Shown: piece by piece, positions 44,099-53,683 of the stretch
Layout of the letters: every line of letters starts with the position of its first letter
How positions within the stretch are numbered: the first letter of the stretch is position 1
DNA from: Kangiella marina
GTDB taxonomy: Bacteria; Pseudomonadota; Gammaproteobacteria; Enterobacterales; Kangiellaceae
DNA: 64,000 nucleotides
Direction: 5' to 3'
Assembly: GCF_039541235.1 (NCBI RefSeq)
Contig: NZ_BAABFV010000001.1
Location: 1,674,001 to 1,738,000, forward strand
Position numbers and translations under genes: made by a program
Notes under the pieces: generated by a model
Databases searched by the model: none
What the model was told of the DNA's origin: nothing
Seen by the model: only the letters and a program-made list of their open reading frames with translations

Positions 44099-46432
44099 AT
44101 GTCAAAAAAGCCTAAAAAGAAAACCAGCAAAACTGCTAGTCAGAAAACAAGCAAAAAAAATAGCACTAAACAATCATTCTGGAAGCGGTGGCGTTCGGTA
44201 TTTTGGAAGCTGGCGCTGGTCTTTGTTGTGCTGTTCGCGGGTTTTACCCTTTACCTTGACTCTTTGATCCAAAGCAAGTTCAAGGAGAATCGTTGGCAGC
44301 TTCCAGCTAGAGTGTATGCCCAGTCATTGGAGTTGGCTAATGGTAAACCGATGACGGCGACCCGTTTAAGACAAGAGCTTGAGCTGCTGGGCTATCGTAA
44401 AGTGGTTAAAGCCACTCGCCAAGGTGATTATGAAAATTATAAAGGCTCCTTCTTTATCCACATCCGTGAGTTTCAGTTTTGGGATGGTGAGCAAGAATCC
44501 TTGCCAGTGTCTTTCAATATTCAGTCCGGGCGAATTGCTGAGTTAAAAAATCGAGATAGCGGTGAAACGTTACAGATGGCTCGACTCGATCCTTTATTAA
44601 TTGGGCAGTTCCATCCTAATCGATTAGAAGACCGTATTTTAGTGCACTTGGATGATGTTCCTGAGCACTTTAAACAAGCGCTGTTAACTGTCGAAGACCG
44701 TGACTTTTATGAGCATAGTGGCGTCTCACCAAAAGCTATCATGCGCGCGCTGTGGCATAACATCACGAGCGATAGGCGCTCGCAGGGTGGCAGTACTATC
44801 ACGCAGCAGTTGGTGAAAAATTATTTTCTAACTAACGACAGAACGCTATGGCGAAAATTTAAAGAAGCCATCATGTCGGTCATTCTTGAAATTCGGTATG
44901 AAAAAGATGACATTCTTCAAGCGTATTATAATGAGGTCTACTTTGGTCAGGATGGTGGGCGTGCGATCCATGGCGTCGGTTTGGCGAGCCAGTATTTCTT
45001 TGACAAGAGAGTGAGGGATTTAACGCCAGCGCAATCCGCTTTGTTGGTGGGCATGTTAAAAAGTCCTAGTGGTTATAATCCGCGCCGCAAGAAAGAAGCG
45101 GCTTTGAAGCGACGTAACCAAGTGTTGAAGCTGATGCATGATCAGAAATTCTTAACCAAACAAGAGTATGAGCAGCAGCGTGAAACCACTTTATCGGTAG
45201 TGAATAAGCCAGAACTCAAACTCTCAAGAGTTCCAGCTTTTATGGATCTGGTACGTCGCCGTTTACAAGATTCTTACTCTGAAGAAGAGTTAAAGTCGGA
45301 AGGCCTGCAAATCTTTACCACGCTCGATCCAGTGATGCAGCGTTACACTGAGGAAAAGGTCGCATCGACATTAACGCGTATCGAAAAGTCGAAAGGCATT
45401 GAAGATGACTCGTTACAAACAGCGGTGATTATTACATCGAGTCAAACCGGAAACATTCTAGCGCTTGTGGGTGATCGCTATTCTGATAAAGCTGGCTTTA
45501 ACCGCGCGATTGATGCCAAGCGTCAAATCGGCTCGGTGATCAAGCCTTATGTTGTGCTCGCTGCCTTAGAGAAAAGTAAACAGTATGACTTAGCCACCAT
45601 TATTAGTGATGAGCCATTATCATTAAAGCAGCGTGACGGCACCTTGTGGGAGCCGCGTAATTATGATCGCGAGTACCATGGGCAAGTGCCCTTGTTTGTC
45701 GCTTTGATGGAGTCTTACAATATTGCTATGGCACGTCTTGGGCAGCAAGTGGGTATTGATACAGTGGCTGACTTTATTGAACAGGCAGGCGTTGAAGGTG
45801 AGGTCCGAGCGCTCGATGCTTTGCCGTTGGGAGTCCTTGAGTTAACGCCGATTGAGTTAGCCGGACTTTACCAGTCCTTGGCCAGCGGTGGGTTAAAAAT
45901 CAAGCCTGCTGCGATTACCGCAGTAACGGATAATCAGGGCGAGTTGCTGGAACGATATCCGATTGATTCAGTACGAATTGCCTCAGAACTGAATACTTAT
46001 CTGGTGAAAGCGGGCATGCAATTGGTGGTGGAAAAAGGGACGGCACGTTACTTGCATAATCAAAACCCATTCACACGATTTGCGGGCAAGACCGGTACTA
46101 CCAATGATTTGAAAGACTCGTGGTTCGCGGGGTTTTCTGGAGAGCACTTGGCTGTCGTATGGGTCGGGCGTGATGATAGTCAGGAAGCGAACATTACAGG
46201 CTCATCAGCGGCGCTTCCAGTCTTTACGGACATCTTTAATGGTATTCCTACAGAAACTTTACAGTTAGGTTATGAGGAAGACATTGAATGGAAGTTAATC
46301 GATCAAGACAGTGGATTGTTGTCGAACGATTACTGTGAAGAGTCGATAGAAATTCCCTTTATTCGTGGCACAGCTCCGACCGAGGAAGCTCCGTGTCAGC
46401 CAGAAGAAGAGGAGTCATTCTTTGGACTTTAA
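44099..46432 (+). CDS. mrcB: Penicillin-binding protein 1B (bifunctional)
   Basis: Builds and cross-links glycan strands. The 777-residue protein has a Lys-rich cytosolic N terminus, a membrane helix (about 38-60), a UB2H-like domain (about 75-155) that in E. coli binds the activator LpoB, a GT51 glycosyltransferase domain with catalytic Glu199 (EDRDFYEHSG) and the GGSTITQQLVKN motif, and a transpeptidase domain with S479-x2-K482, SYN and KTGTTND. Presence of UB2H points to PBP1B rather than PBP1A. Two cysteines near the C terminus (DYCEESIE, APCQPEE) may pair. The end overlaps the HIT gene by 11 bases. Confidence 0.95.
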   Translation: MSKKPKKKTSKTASQKTSKKNSTKQSFWKRWRSVFWKLALVFVVLFAGFTLYLDSLIQSKFKENRWQLPARVYAQSLELANGKPMTATRLRQELELLGYRKVVKATRQGDYENYKGSFFIHIREFQFWDGEQESLPVSFNIQSGRIAELKNRDSGETLQMARLDPLLIGQFHPNRLEDRILVHLDDVPEHFKQALLTVEDRDFYEHSGVSPKAIMRALWHNITSDRRSQGGSTITQQLVKNYFLTNDRTLWRKFKEAIMSVILEIRYEKDDILQAYYNEVYFGQDGGRAIHGVGLASQYFFDKRVRDLTPAQSALLVGMLKSPSGYNPRRKKEAALKRRNQVLKLMHDQKFLTKQEYEQQRETTLSVVNKPELKLSRVPAFMDLVRRRLQDSYSEEELKSEGLQIFTTLDPVMQRYTEEKVASTLTRIEKSKGIEDDSLQTAVIITSSQTGNILALVGDRYSDKAGFNRAIDAKRQIGSVIKPYVVLAALEKSKQYDLATIISDEPLSLKQRDGTLWEPRNYDREYHGQVPLFVALMESYNIAMARLGQQVGIDTVADFIEQAGVEGEVRALDALPLGVLELTPIELAGLYQSLASGGLKIKPAAITAVTDNQGELLERYPIDSVRIASELNTYLVKAGMQLVVEKGTARYLHNQNPFTRFAGKTGTTNDLKDSWFAGFSGEHLAVVWVGRDDSQEANITGSSAALPVFTDIFNGIPTETLQLGYEEDIEWKLIDQDSGLLSNDYCEESIEIPFIRGTAPTEEAPCQPEEEESFFGL

Positions 46433-46850
46433 GCTACACCCAGTCTTGGAAAAAGACTGCGTACCCTTGGGGCAGTTCGAACTGTGCTTAGTGCTGCTGA
46501 TGAACGATGAGCATTATCCCTGGTTGATTTTAGTGCCGCGGGTTAATGCGATTCGTGAGGCATTTGAATTATCCCAAGAGCAGCAAGTGCTACTGATGAG
46601 TGAGTCGAATTTCGTATCGAAAATGATGAGCGAAGCATTTCAAGCCGACAAAATGAATCAGGCAGCGTTAGGAAACATGGTGCCACAACTGCATATTCAT
46701 CATATTGCTCGATATGAAAAGGATGCGGCTTGGCCTGCACCGGTGTGGGGAAAAGTTCCAGCCAAAGCGTATTCAGAAAAGTCTTTAGAGGTGATGGTTA
46801 CTAAGCTTAATAATGCACTCAGTAACCATCCGAGTTATCGAGCTTACTGA
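46422..46850 (+). CDS. HIT-domain protein
   Basis: A 142-residue histidine-triad protein, probably a nucleotide hydrolase or transferase. The triad sits in PQLHIHHIARYEKDAAWPAPVWG, the form typical of a bacterial HIT subgroup rather than the HxHxHxx of HinT. The start is a TTG inside the end of mrcB, seven bases after GGAG (46411-46414); the frame is open further upstream, but that part is out-of-frame mrcB sequence. The end overlaps the end of the convergent M28 peptidase gene by seven bases, leaving no room for a terminator. Confidence 0.85.
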   Translation: MDFKLHPVLEKDCVPLGQFELCLVLLMNDEHYPWLILVPRVNAIREAFELSQEQQVLLMSESNFVSKMMSEAFQADKMNQAALGNMVPQLHIHHIARYEKDAAWPAPVWGKVPAKAYSEKSLEVMVTKLNNALSNHPSYRAY

Positions 46851-47890
46851 GGGCGGGTAAATTCAAACTGAGAGTTGTCCAACCACTCGATGCTCGTGTC
46901 GCTAGACATGCCCTGAAACGCTTTGCCTAACGCTTCTGCTAGCGATACTAGGTTTGGGATATTGATGATCGAGGCATCATCATGAGGTTGATGATAATGG
47001 CCTTGTCCGCGCCACACAGAAATGGCGTGCATCGGAATGCCTGTGACCTTAGCCTTTTCTTTGTTTTGAAAAACATTTCTGAGCGTATCGTCATCAGCAT
47101 CAAGCAGGGCAAATGGCGCATTGTCCGAGCGGAAAAATAACCCCATCTTTGGATCCAGAACCGGATCGAGTGCCCAGCCTTGTTTCTCGAGTTCGGCTTT
47201 CAGTAATGGGTAAAGCGTGGAGTATTTGTCACCGGTCATCCAAGCGCTGTTTAACTTGTCTTCTAGCGGAACACCAACTAGTTCAAACATAAACCCACTT
47301 TCTATTTTATTCAGCGGGATCCATGGGTTCTGAGCAAAGTATTTTGAACCCTGCAAGCCCATTTCCTCGGCATCCCAAGCTGCGATGATAAGGTTAAACG
47401 GCAGCTGCTCATACTGAGCTAAAGTTTTCGCGAAGATCATTGACGCTACAACACCACTCGCATCATCGTCTGCGCCGTTAAATATTTGATCGCCTTCGAG
47501 TTTGGTATTCACACCCACATGATCATAATGTGCGCCAACAATAAAGTAACGATCTGACTCGCAGGAGCACGGAAGGTAGCCGATAACATTGGCCGCCTGT
47601 AAAGGCTCACCTTGACGGCTGTGGGCAGTAAACTTCTGAAGGTAGGAGTCTTGCCCTGGAACTGTTTGCAACCCGATATCTTTAAAGCGTTGAATTATCC
47701 ATTGCTGGACTTGTAAGTTATCGGAGCTGCCAGTCTTACGACCTTGTCGTTCATCGGCGGCGAGATAATTCATCCACGCATCAGCCAGTTCTACATTGTC
47801 GCTAACGTCGGATTCTGAACTTCCTGCTAAGGCAGTATTTGTCGCAAGGAGCAAAGTGAATGATGCGATGAAGGTATGTAAGGTTTTCAA
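46844..47890 (-). CDS. M28-family zinc peptidase, secreted
   Basis: A co-catalytic di-zinc exopeptidase of 348 residues with a signal peptide (cut near ALA-GSS, residue 22). Zinc ligands are visible: His in GAHYDHVG, bridging Asp in GADDDASG, Glu pair in WDAEEMGL, and later residues near GHYHQPHDD. The family removes N-terminal amino acids or glutamine-cyclises peptides. Its start overlaps the kmo stop by four bases, so it is at the tail of the kynurenine transcript. A supply of aromatic amino acids from peptides would fit, but that is inference. Confidence 0.88.
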   Translation of the reverse strand: MKTLHTFIASFTLLLATNTALAGSSESDVSDNVELADAWMNYLAADERQGRKTGSSDNLQVQQWIIQRFKDIGLQTVPGQDSYLQKFTAHSRQGEPLQAANVIGYLPCSCESDRYFIVGAHYDHVGVNTKLEGDQIFNGADDDASGVVASMIFAKTLAQYEQLPFNLIIAAWDAEEMGLQGSKYFAQNPWIPLNKIESGFMFELVGVPLEDKLNSAWMTGDKYSTLYPLLKAELEKQGWALDPVLDPKMGLFFRSDNAPFALLDADDDTLRNVFQNKEKAKVTGIPMHAISVWRGQGHYHQPHDDASIINIPNLVSLAEALGKAFQGMSSDTSIEWLDNSQFEFTRPQ

Positions 47891-49251
47891 TGTAAAAACT
47901 CCTTAGAGATGGGCTCCAAGCGTTGCTCAACTAAGTGTGCTGCTTGTTGCCAATTAATGTCATCAATGCTGTCTTTATCGAGCGCTAACTGGCTCAAAAT
48001 GTCCGCCTGTACTTTGCCTCGGCGATAAGCTTCGGCATAAGGAATATGATGGAACATGACCATTGAGTAGCGAGGAATAAACTGAGTTGGGAATTGCTGC
48101 TCGAGTTTGAATGCGATCGATTTTTTGAGTTGAAACTGCGGGTCTCTTACTGAGTCGCGCATTTCAATATAATTCTCAAGCGCCATGTCGGCAATCGCAT
48201 CGGCGTTATCACGACGCACCGAAGTAAATTCAGCAATCACTTTTGTCCAATTATCGGCATGCTTATTAAGCAAACGGTACAATTCTGAGCAGTCTTCAAA
48301 GCCACAGTTCATACCTTGCCCATGAAATGGAACAATGGCATGTGAAGCATCGCCAAACAGCAAAATCTCGCCGTGCGACCAGTTTTGTGCACGAACCGTT
48401 CCTAAAATTCCTGTGGGGTTGGTAAAGTAGTGATCGGCTAAGTCAGGGATTAACTCAAGCACATCACTGAACTTGTCTTTAAAAAACTGTTCAACTTGGT
48501 TTTTAGTTTTAAATTCTTCAAAGCTAACCGGCCCCTTGTTCGGCATAAACAACGTGACGGTAAATGAACCATCGAGGTTGGGCAGGGCGATGAGCATATA
48601 GCCGCCTCGTGGCCAAATATGCAAGGCTTCTTTCTCAATTTGGAACGGTTGGATGTCGCCAGCAGGAATGGTCAATTCTTTATACGAGTGTTCTAATAGG
48701 TCGGAACTAAACCCTTCCATCCCGAGGCTTTCAAGCGTTCGTCGGGTTTTAGAACCCGCACCGTCAGTGCCTAATAAGATGGAATAATCCTTGGTTGTGA
48801 CTTCATCGGTTTGTTCGTTTTTAAAATCGACAGACTTTTTGTCGGGGTCAATATTAACTAGCTTGGTTTCAAAGTGGAAAGTGACGTTGTTAGTCGCTTC
48901 GGCTTCGTCGCGAAGTAAACTGACCAAACCTGCACGAGAAACGGAGTAGATGACTTCTTCCGGCTTTTGGCCATAAGGCTGTAGCGTTAACTTTCCTTCG
49001 ACATCATGCAGCATGCGTCCTTTCATTGGAATTAAAAGCTTCTCAACCTTGTCCATAACGCCAACTTGCTGCAAGGCGCGAATGCCGCGATTGGCTAACG
49101 CTAAATTGATTGAGCGGCCCGCTGGAATGGTCGATTTGCGGATATCAGGAAGCTTATCGTAAACATCGACTTTATAGCCGCGCTGCCCCAGATAAATGCT
49201 CATTAAAGAACCGACAAGGCCAGCGCCGATCATCGTAATGTGTTGACTCAT
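47887..49251 (-). CDS. kmo: Kynurenine 3-monooxygenase
   Basis: An FAD-dependent hydroxylase making 3-hydroxykynurenine from kynurenine with NADPH and O2. The 454-residue protein has the dinucleotide-binding GxGxxG (MIGAGLVGSLMSIYL, residues 7-21), the second FAD motif (LLFGDASHAIVPFHGQGMNCGFEDC) and the substrate-contact region of KMO. The start lies four bases inside the kynU end. With the genes around it, the kynurenine substrate is well supported. The C-terminal half of eukaryotic KMO that anchors to membranes is not obvious here. Confidence 0.94.
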   Translation of the reverse strand: MSQHITMIGAGLVGSLMSIYLGQRGYKVDVYDKLPDIRKSTIPAGRSINLALANRGIRALQQVGVMDKVEKLLIPMKGRMLHDVEGKLTLQPYGQKPEEVIYSVSRAGLVSLLRDEAEATNNVTFHFETKLVNIDPDKKSVDFKNEQTDEVTTKDYSILLGTDGAGSKTRRTLESLGMEGFSSDLLEHSYKELTIPAGDIQPFQIEKEALHIWPRGGYMLIALPNLDGSFTVTLFMPNKGPVSFEEFKTKNQVEQFFKDKFSDVLELIPDLADHYFTNPTGILGTVRAQNWSHGEILLFGDASHAIVPFHGQGMNCGFEDCSELYRLLNKHADNWTKVIAEFTSVRRDNADAIADMALENYIEMRDSVRDPQFQLKKSIAFKLEQQFPTQFIPRYSMVMFHHIPYAEAYRRGKVQADILSQLALDKDSIDDINWQQAAHLVEQRLEPISKEFLH

Positions 49252-50537
49252 GAGGCTGCTCCTGCAATAGCTTCTTTAAGAATATTAACGAAACGGTAGC
49301 AGTCGACAAAAGAGTTGTACTGAGGAACGGGAGCGACACGAATAACGTTAGGGTAACGGAAATCGCAGGTCACACCTGCGGCTTCGATGGCATCAAATAT
49401 TTGTTTGCCATCGGCACCATGCAAGTTAACGGTTAAGGATAACTGAGCGCCGGAGGCTTTGCTCTCGCGAGGTGTTAGAATATTGATTTCTTCTGCCAGC
49501 TCTTGCTCTAACAGTTGGCGTAAATATCCCGTAAGGGTTAATGATTTTTGGCGAAGCTTATGTATACCACCAGCTTTTTTAACAGTGTCCAATGAGCCAC
49601 GAATGGCAGCCAACGATAAAATAGGTGGGTTCGACAGTTGCCATGCTTCTGCACTTTCCATTGGAGTAAAGTGGTTTTGCATTTTAAAGCGCGAGTCTTT
49701 GTCGTGTCCCCACCAACCAGCGAATCGTGGCAAGTCTTTATTGGTGTGATGACGTTCGTGAACGAAGCATCCGGCCACCGATCCTGGTCCAGAGTTTAAG
49801 TATTTATAGGTGCACCAAGCAGCAAAATCGACGTTCCAGTCATGCAACTGCATGGTGATGTTTCCAGCAGCATGAGCTAAATCAAAACCAACGTTACAGC
49901 CTTTCGCATGACCTGCTTTAGTAATGGCTTCCATGTCCAAGACTTGTCCAGTGTAATATTGAACACCGGGTAGCATGATGAGTGCCGTGCTGTCTCCATG
50001 TTCTTCAATGGCTTCAAGAATATCTTCGTCACGTAAGGTTTCTTCGCCTTCGCGTGGTTTTAATAAAATCATGCTGTCGTCTGGATTAAAACCATGGTAT
50101 TTAATCTGCGATTCGACAGCGTAATGATCCGAAGGGAAAGCATGATCTTCAATAATGATTTTGTGGCGCTCTGCCGTTGGACGATAAAAGCTGACCATCA
50201 TAAAATGAAGGTTGGCAGTCAAGGTGTTCATGCTGACCACTTCCTTAACTTTGGCGCCAACCAAATCAGCAAAACCTTCGCTTAAAAACTCATGATAAGG
50301 CATCCACGGGAAGTCACCCGAAAAGTGACCCTTAACGCCAAGTTTGCGCCACTGCGATAATTCGTCATTAACATACTCAGCGGCCAATTTGGGTTGTAAG
50401 CCTAGCGAGTTACCACAAAGATAAATTTCTTCGTCGCCATTGTCTTGGCGAGGAATATGGAACTCATTACGAATGTGGTTTAATGGATCTTGTGCATCAA
50501 GTTTTTGTGCATGTTCTAATGAAAATAATGTACTCAT
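49248..50537 (-). CDS. kynU: Kynureninase
   Basis: A PLP enzyme splitting 3-hydroxykynurenine to 3-hydroxyanthranilate and alanine. In this 429-residue protein the PLP lysine is Lys245 in WCTYKYLNSGPG. Other family segments are LCGNSLGLQPK near the N terminus, FDLAHAAGNITMQLHDW just before the lysine, and CDFRYPNVIRVAPVPQYNSF near the end. It is followed by kmo with a four-base overlap and preceded by the cyclase-family gene. Confidence 0.96.
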   Translation of the reverse strand: MSTLFSLEHAQKLDAQDPLNHIRNEFHIPRQDNGDEEIYLCGNSLGLQPKLAAEYVNDELSQWRKLGVKGHFSGDFPWMPYHEFLSEGFADLVGAKVKEVVSMNTLTANLHFMMVSFYRPTAERHKIIIEDHAFPSDHYAVESQIKYHGFNPDDSMILLKPREGEETLRDEDILEAIEEHGDSTALIMLPGVQYYTGQVLDMEAITKAGHAKGCNVGFDLAHAAGNITMQLHDWNVDFAAWCTYKYLNSGPGSVAGCFVHERHHTNKDLPRFAGWWGHDKDSRFKMQNHFTPMESAEAWQLSNPPILSLAAIRGSLDTVKKAGGIHKLRQKSLTLTGYLRQLLEQELAEEINILTPRESKASGAQLSLTVNLHGADGKQIFDAIEAAGVTCDFRYPNVIRVAPVPQYNSFVDCYRFVNILKEAIAGAAS

Positions 50538-50549
50538 GTTAATTCCAAC

Positions 50550-51392
50550 TTACTCGTCACTGTCAAAATCAGTAACGTCAGATAAAGGGTAAAGTATTGG
50601 GCGGCTTGGAGCAGCATCTAATTGAAAATGAGGCAGCTGAAGGTTGAGCCAATACAAACCATCGGTGATATCGTCATTGATGAAAATCATTTCGGTGATG
50701 GTTCGGTGGACTAGCGTGGTGTCCGTAAGTGTATGACTGCCTGCGGGAACGTTCCAAAAAATATGATGATTGTGCAACTGACCTTGATCGTACATTTTAT
50801 CAATAGAAGGGAAGTCGACCAAAAGGTGGTGAATGTTGGACTGACTCAACCACTCTATCGCTTCGGTGGTGAAAAAAGGTGGCTGCATATCGTCGCCGTA
50901 GACTAACGAGGTTTTAGTCTCATCATTAGGCAAGGTCCGAATCGCTATCGCACCCATTAAGTCCAAATCAGCCGTAGAAAGTTGTGCCTCTAGAGCTTGT
51001 TTGGTGATGACCTTGTCACTAGCTTCAAGATTCGGCTGATAGGTTTCATCGCTGCTGTCAGCAGTTTCTGGCGTTACGGATAACACATAACAACTGGCTA
51101 AAGAGCTAGATAGAGAGTCGCCAACGGGAGCGGGCTCATCGACAATGTGTTGCACGGTTTCAGTATGAGTGCCATTACAGTGCGGCACCATGGAAATCGA
51201 CCGCACGTTGCAGCTACCGCCACGACGGGTATCGCCAACAAAACCACCGGCTTCTAGCGCTGATGAAGTGGCTTTATCAGCACCGAAATGATTAGGCTGG
51301 TGCGCATCAAAAGTCAGAGGAATGGCGATAGAGCAGGCTTGAGATAACTCAAGTTGATAAGTATCGCCGTCGAACTCGACAAAAGGATTCAT
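50550..51392 (-). CDS. Cyclase-family protein, probable kynurenine formamidase
   Basis: A 280-residue metal-dependent hydrolase of the cyclase superfamily (includes KynB). The metal motif is HCNGTHTETVQH: the GTH-x-D-x3-H of KynB appears with Glu in place of the Asp. A further histidine pair is in HNHHIFWNVP. N-formylkynurenine to kynurenine is the likely reaction, from its place between kynU and the ACMS decarboxylase gene. The protein is longer than KynB (about 210). It overlaps the decarboxylase stop by four bases. The assignment is context plus fold, not proven. Confidence 0.7.
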   Translation of the reverse strand: MNPFVEFDGDTYQLELSQACSIAIPLTFDAHQPNHFGADKATSSALEAGGFVGDTRRGGSCNVRSISMVPHCNGTHTETVQHIVDEPAPVGDSLSSSLASCYVLSVTPETADSSDETYQPNLEASDKVITKQALEAQLSTADLDLMGAIAIRTLPNDETKTSLVYGDDMQPPFFTTEAIEWLSQSNIHHLLVDFPSIDKMYDQGQLHNHHIFWNVPAGSHTLTDTTLVHRTITEMIFINDDITDGLYWLNLQLPHFQLDAAPSRPILYPLSDVTDFDSDE

Positions 51393-52408
51393 GACACAAA
51401 GTCCTGCTTATTCAACTTGAGCCACTCAAGTGCGGTGCCGTGTAATAAACGATCTTCGACTTTGGAATCATAGTCCATCGACGCGATTAACTTTCCAGGC
51501 TCTAGCTCACCGAGTGGGAACGGATAGTCGGTACCCAGCGCTAACTTTTCTGGCCCCATTAGGTTAACGATGTAATCCAGCATGCCTTTATCATGAACCA
51601 GCGTGTCCAAATAAATCTGGTCTAAATATTTGCGAGGATTGTGCGGGTTATCGACCGTCATCAGGTCAGGACGCACATTGTACGCATGCTCGATTCGACC
51701 GATGGTGGCTGGAAAGCTGCCGCCGCCATGGGCAAACGCAACTCGTAACTTAGGGTGACGCTCTAGCACGCCGCCAAAGATCATGGAGTTAATCGCTAGC
51801 GAAGTTTCCGCAGGCATGCCGACTAACCATGGCATCCAGTATTTTTGCATTTTCTCTTTGCCAACCATGTCCCAAGGGTGGACAAAAATTGCCGCGTCTA
51901 ACTCTTCTGCCGCTGCAAAAAACTCAGCAAGTTCTGGTGCATTTAAGTTCCAATCATTAATGTGCGAACCTATTTGAACACCAGCCAATCCAATCTCTTT
52001 GACGCAGCGCTCTAACTCTTTGATCGCCAAGTCGGGAGCTTGCATGGGTAATGTGCCAAGGCCAATAAAACGCTTTGGGTATTGCTTCACAATCCCCGCA
52101 ATGTGATCGTTTAAGTAACGTGAAAGATCATGGGTATCTTCCGGTTTGGCCCAGTAGTTGAACATCACTGGAACGGTTGAAAGCACCTGTACATGAACGC
52201 CGTGCTGATCGCATTCTTTCATGCGAACTTCTGGTGACCAGCAGTTTTCTTCGATCTCACGGAAAAACTTTCCATCAACCATCATTCGCGCACAGCCACA
52301 TTTATGGTGGTCAAGTTGCACAAAACCGCCGTAACCGTAACGTTCTTTTAGATCAGGCCAGTTCTCTGGAAGTATGTGCGTGTGTATATCAATTTTGAGT
52401 TGGTTCAT
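51389..52408 (-). CDS. 2-amino-3-carboxymuconate-6-semialdehyde decarboxylase (ACMSD)
   Basis: A zinc amidohydrolase-fold decarboxylase of 339 residues that turns ACMS into 2-aminomuconate semialdehyde. The HxH metal pair is His9 and His11 (IDIHTHILPE); HPWDMVGKE and FAHGGGSFPATIGR contain further metal or catalytic histidines, and the last metal Asp is in GTDYPFPLG. This matches NbaD-type enzymes. It sends the pathway to 2-aminomuconate instead of spontaneous quinolinate formation. Adjacent to the dioxygenase gene (four bases apart). Confidence 0.92.
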   Translation of the reverse strand: MNQLKIDIHTHILPENWPDLKERYGYGGFVQLDHHKCGCARMMVDGKFFREIEENCWSPEVRMKECDQHGVHVQVLSTVPVMFNYWAKPEDTHDLSRYLNDHIAGIVKQYPKRFIGLGTLPMQAPDLAIKELERCVKEIGLAGVQIGSHINDWNLNAPELAEFFAAAEELDAAIFVHPWDMVGKEKMQKYWMPWLVGMPAETSLAINSMIFGGVLERHPKLRVAFAHGGGSFPATIGRIEHAYNVRPDLMTVDNPHNPRKYLDQIYLDTLVHDKGMLDYIVNLMGPEKLALGTDYPFPLGELEPGKLIASMDYDSKVEDRLLHGTALEWLKLNKQDFVS

Positions 52409-52411
52409 AAA

Positions 52412-52954
52412 TTACAGATCCAATTTATTGTCTTTGGGCATTACGTCACCGCAGTTTTCGCAGGTGCGATGCTCTTCGCTTTCTAAAAAGCGCTCGAATA
52501 CCGGTAAGAAGTCTTTTTCAACATTGGTTAGCTGAAAGTACTCTTCATACAACTTGTGGTCACAGCTCTCACAGAACCACATCAACCCATCTTTTTCATG
52601 AGCAAGTCTTTTTCGTTCGACCACTAAACCAATCGAGTTCTCAAACCGGACTGGCGAGTGGGGCACCTTAGGAGGCAGTAAAAAGATTTCTCCAGCTTTG
52701 ATAGGGTAATCGACACGCTTACCGTCTTGAATGGTGCGTAACTCCATTTCGCCTTCTAGCTGATAGAAAAACTCAGGGCCTTCATCATAGTGAAAGTCAC
52801 GACGACCGTTCGGACCACCGACAACCATGACGATAAAGTCATCTTGTTCAAAAACTTGTTTATTACAAACCGGTGGCTGCAATAGGTGACGGTGTTCATC
52901 AATCCACTTCTGAAAATTAAAAGGCTGAACCGGTTTACTGATTGGGTCGCTCAT
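52412..52954 (-). CDS. 3-hydroxyanthranilate 3,4-dioxygenase
   Basis: A cupin iron dioxygenase of 180 residues opening the ring of 3-hydroxyanthranilate. Iron ligands are His55, Glu61 ([11 protein letters not shown]) and His99 ([11 protein letters not shown]). The substrate arginines lie in RRDFH. The C-terminal rubredoxin-like metal site has Cys128/Cys131 and Cys165/Cys168 (CESC, CENC), a feature of the bacterial NbaC type. It is preceded by the RidA gene by 11 bases. Confidence 0.94.
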   Translation of the reverse strand: MSDPISKPVQPFNFQKWIDEHRHLLQPPVCNKQVFEQDDFIVMVVGGPNGRRDFHYDEGPEFFYQLEGEMELRTIQDGKRVDYPIKAGEIFLLPPKVPHSPVRFENSIGLVVERKRLAHEKDGLMWFCESCDHKLYEEYFQLTNVEKDFLPVFERFLESEEHRTCENCGDVMPKDNKLDL

Positions 52955-52965
52955 GGTTATGACTC

Positions 52966-53388
52966 CTATGACTCATCGATGGTGGCAATACACTTCAACT
53001 CAATCGCAATCGGCGTTGGTAGAGAACTGATTTCGATAGTCGTACGGCAAGGCTGGTTGTCCGCGAAATATTCCGCGTAGATTTTATTGTAGGTTTTAAA
53101 ATCATCTTTCATGTTAGTCAGGAACACTTGAACATCCACCAACTGTTCCCAGCTAGAGCCAGACTCCTCTAGAATCCAACGAATATTGTCGAATACACTA
53201 CGACACTGAGTTTCGATGCAGTAATCTACAATAACACCATTGTCGTCTAAAGTGACGCCCGGAATATCTTTACTGCCTTTCTGGCGAGGCCCAACGCCGG
53301 ATAAAAAGAGGAGATTACCCACACGGCGGGCATGAGGATATAAGCCAACCGGCTCTGGAGCTTTACTGGATACGATTTTTTCTGACAT
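52966..53388 (-). CDS. RidA-family protein, probable 2-aminomuconate deaminase
   Basis: A 140-residue Rid-family enzyme. Members usually hydrolyse reactive enamine/imine intermediates, and the subgroup found in kynurenine and aminophenol clusters deaminates 2-aminomuconate to 4-oxalocrotonate (NbaF/AmnD-like). Landmarks are AVRVG-type [19 protein letters not shown], a conserved Arg before [16 protein letters not shown] and Glu/Cys at the end. It is the first gene of the - strand run that ends with the M28 peptidase, so the main promoter is probably in 53389-53683. Confidence 0.85.
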   Translation of the reverse strand: MSEKIVSSKAPEPVGLYPHARRVGNLLFLSGVGPRQKGSKDIPGVTLDDNGVIVDYCIETQCRSVFDNIRWILEESGSSWEQLVDVQVFLTNMKDDFKTYNKIYAEYFADNQPCRTTIEISSLPTPIAIELKCIATIDES

Positions 53389-53683
53389 AAGTTCCTCAAG
53401 TCTTTGATTTCTTTGACCAGCAACGACTACAAGATGTGTTTTAACGTCTGATCAATGATGGTCTGCTGCAATAGCAATCTATAAAAAATACTAGGTATTT
53501 CAGGCGTGTGCAAACGCCCAACAAATAAAGAGGGGAGTGTTACTTATCTAAGATCCACTTGCATCCGCCCTGATGAGCGAAGATGAATCCCGATGTTTTT
53601 TGATGTGGAAAATATTGCATGACGCTATTTATATCAAATAAAGGGTGTATCAGGCAAGAAAGCGGTCTTTCCTGCCCGATGTC
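53389..53683. promoter_or_regulatory. Leader region of the main kynurenine gene run
   Basis: This 295-base gap separates the RidA-type gene from yajQ; both are on the - strand, so the promoter of the ridA-to-M28 run should be here. It is AT-rich around 53480-53500 and holds a GGCGT-GTGCAA-ACGCC inverted repeat (53503-53518). No KynR/Lrp-type site or clear promoter could be recognised. A large hairpin (listed separately) is at the yajQ side. Confidence 0.45.
53649..53680 (-). terminator. Hairpin following yajQ
   Basis: Read on the - strand, starting three bases after the yajQ stop, a 14-base stem (with G-U pairs) closes over ACCG. No T-run follows, so it may be an attenuating or stabilising structure rather than a full terminator. 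Confidence 0.55.
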
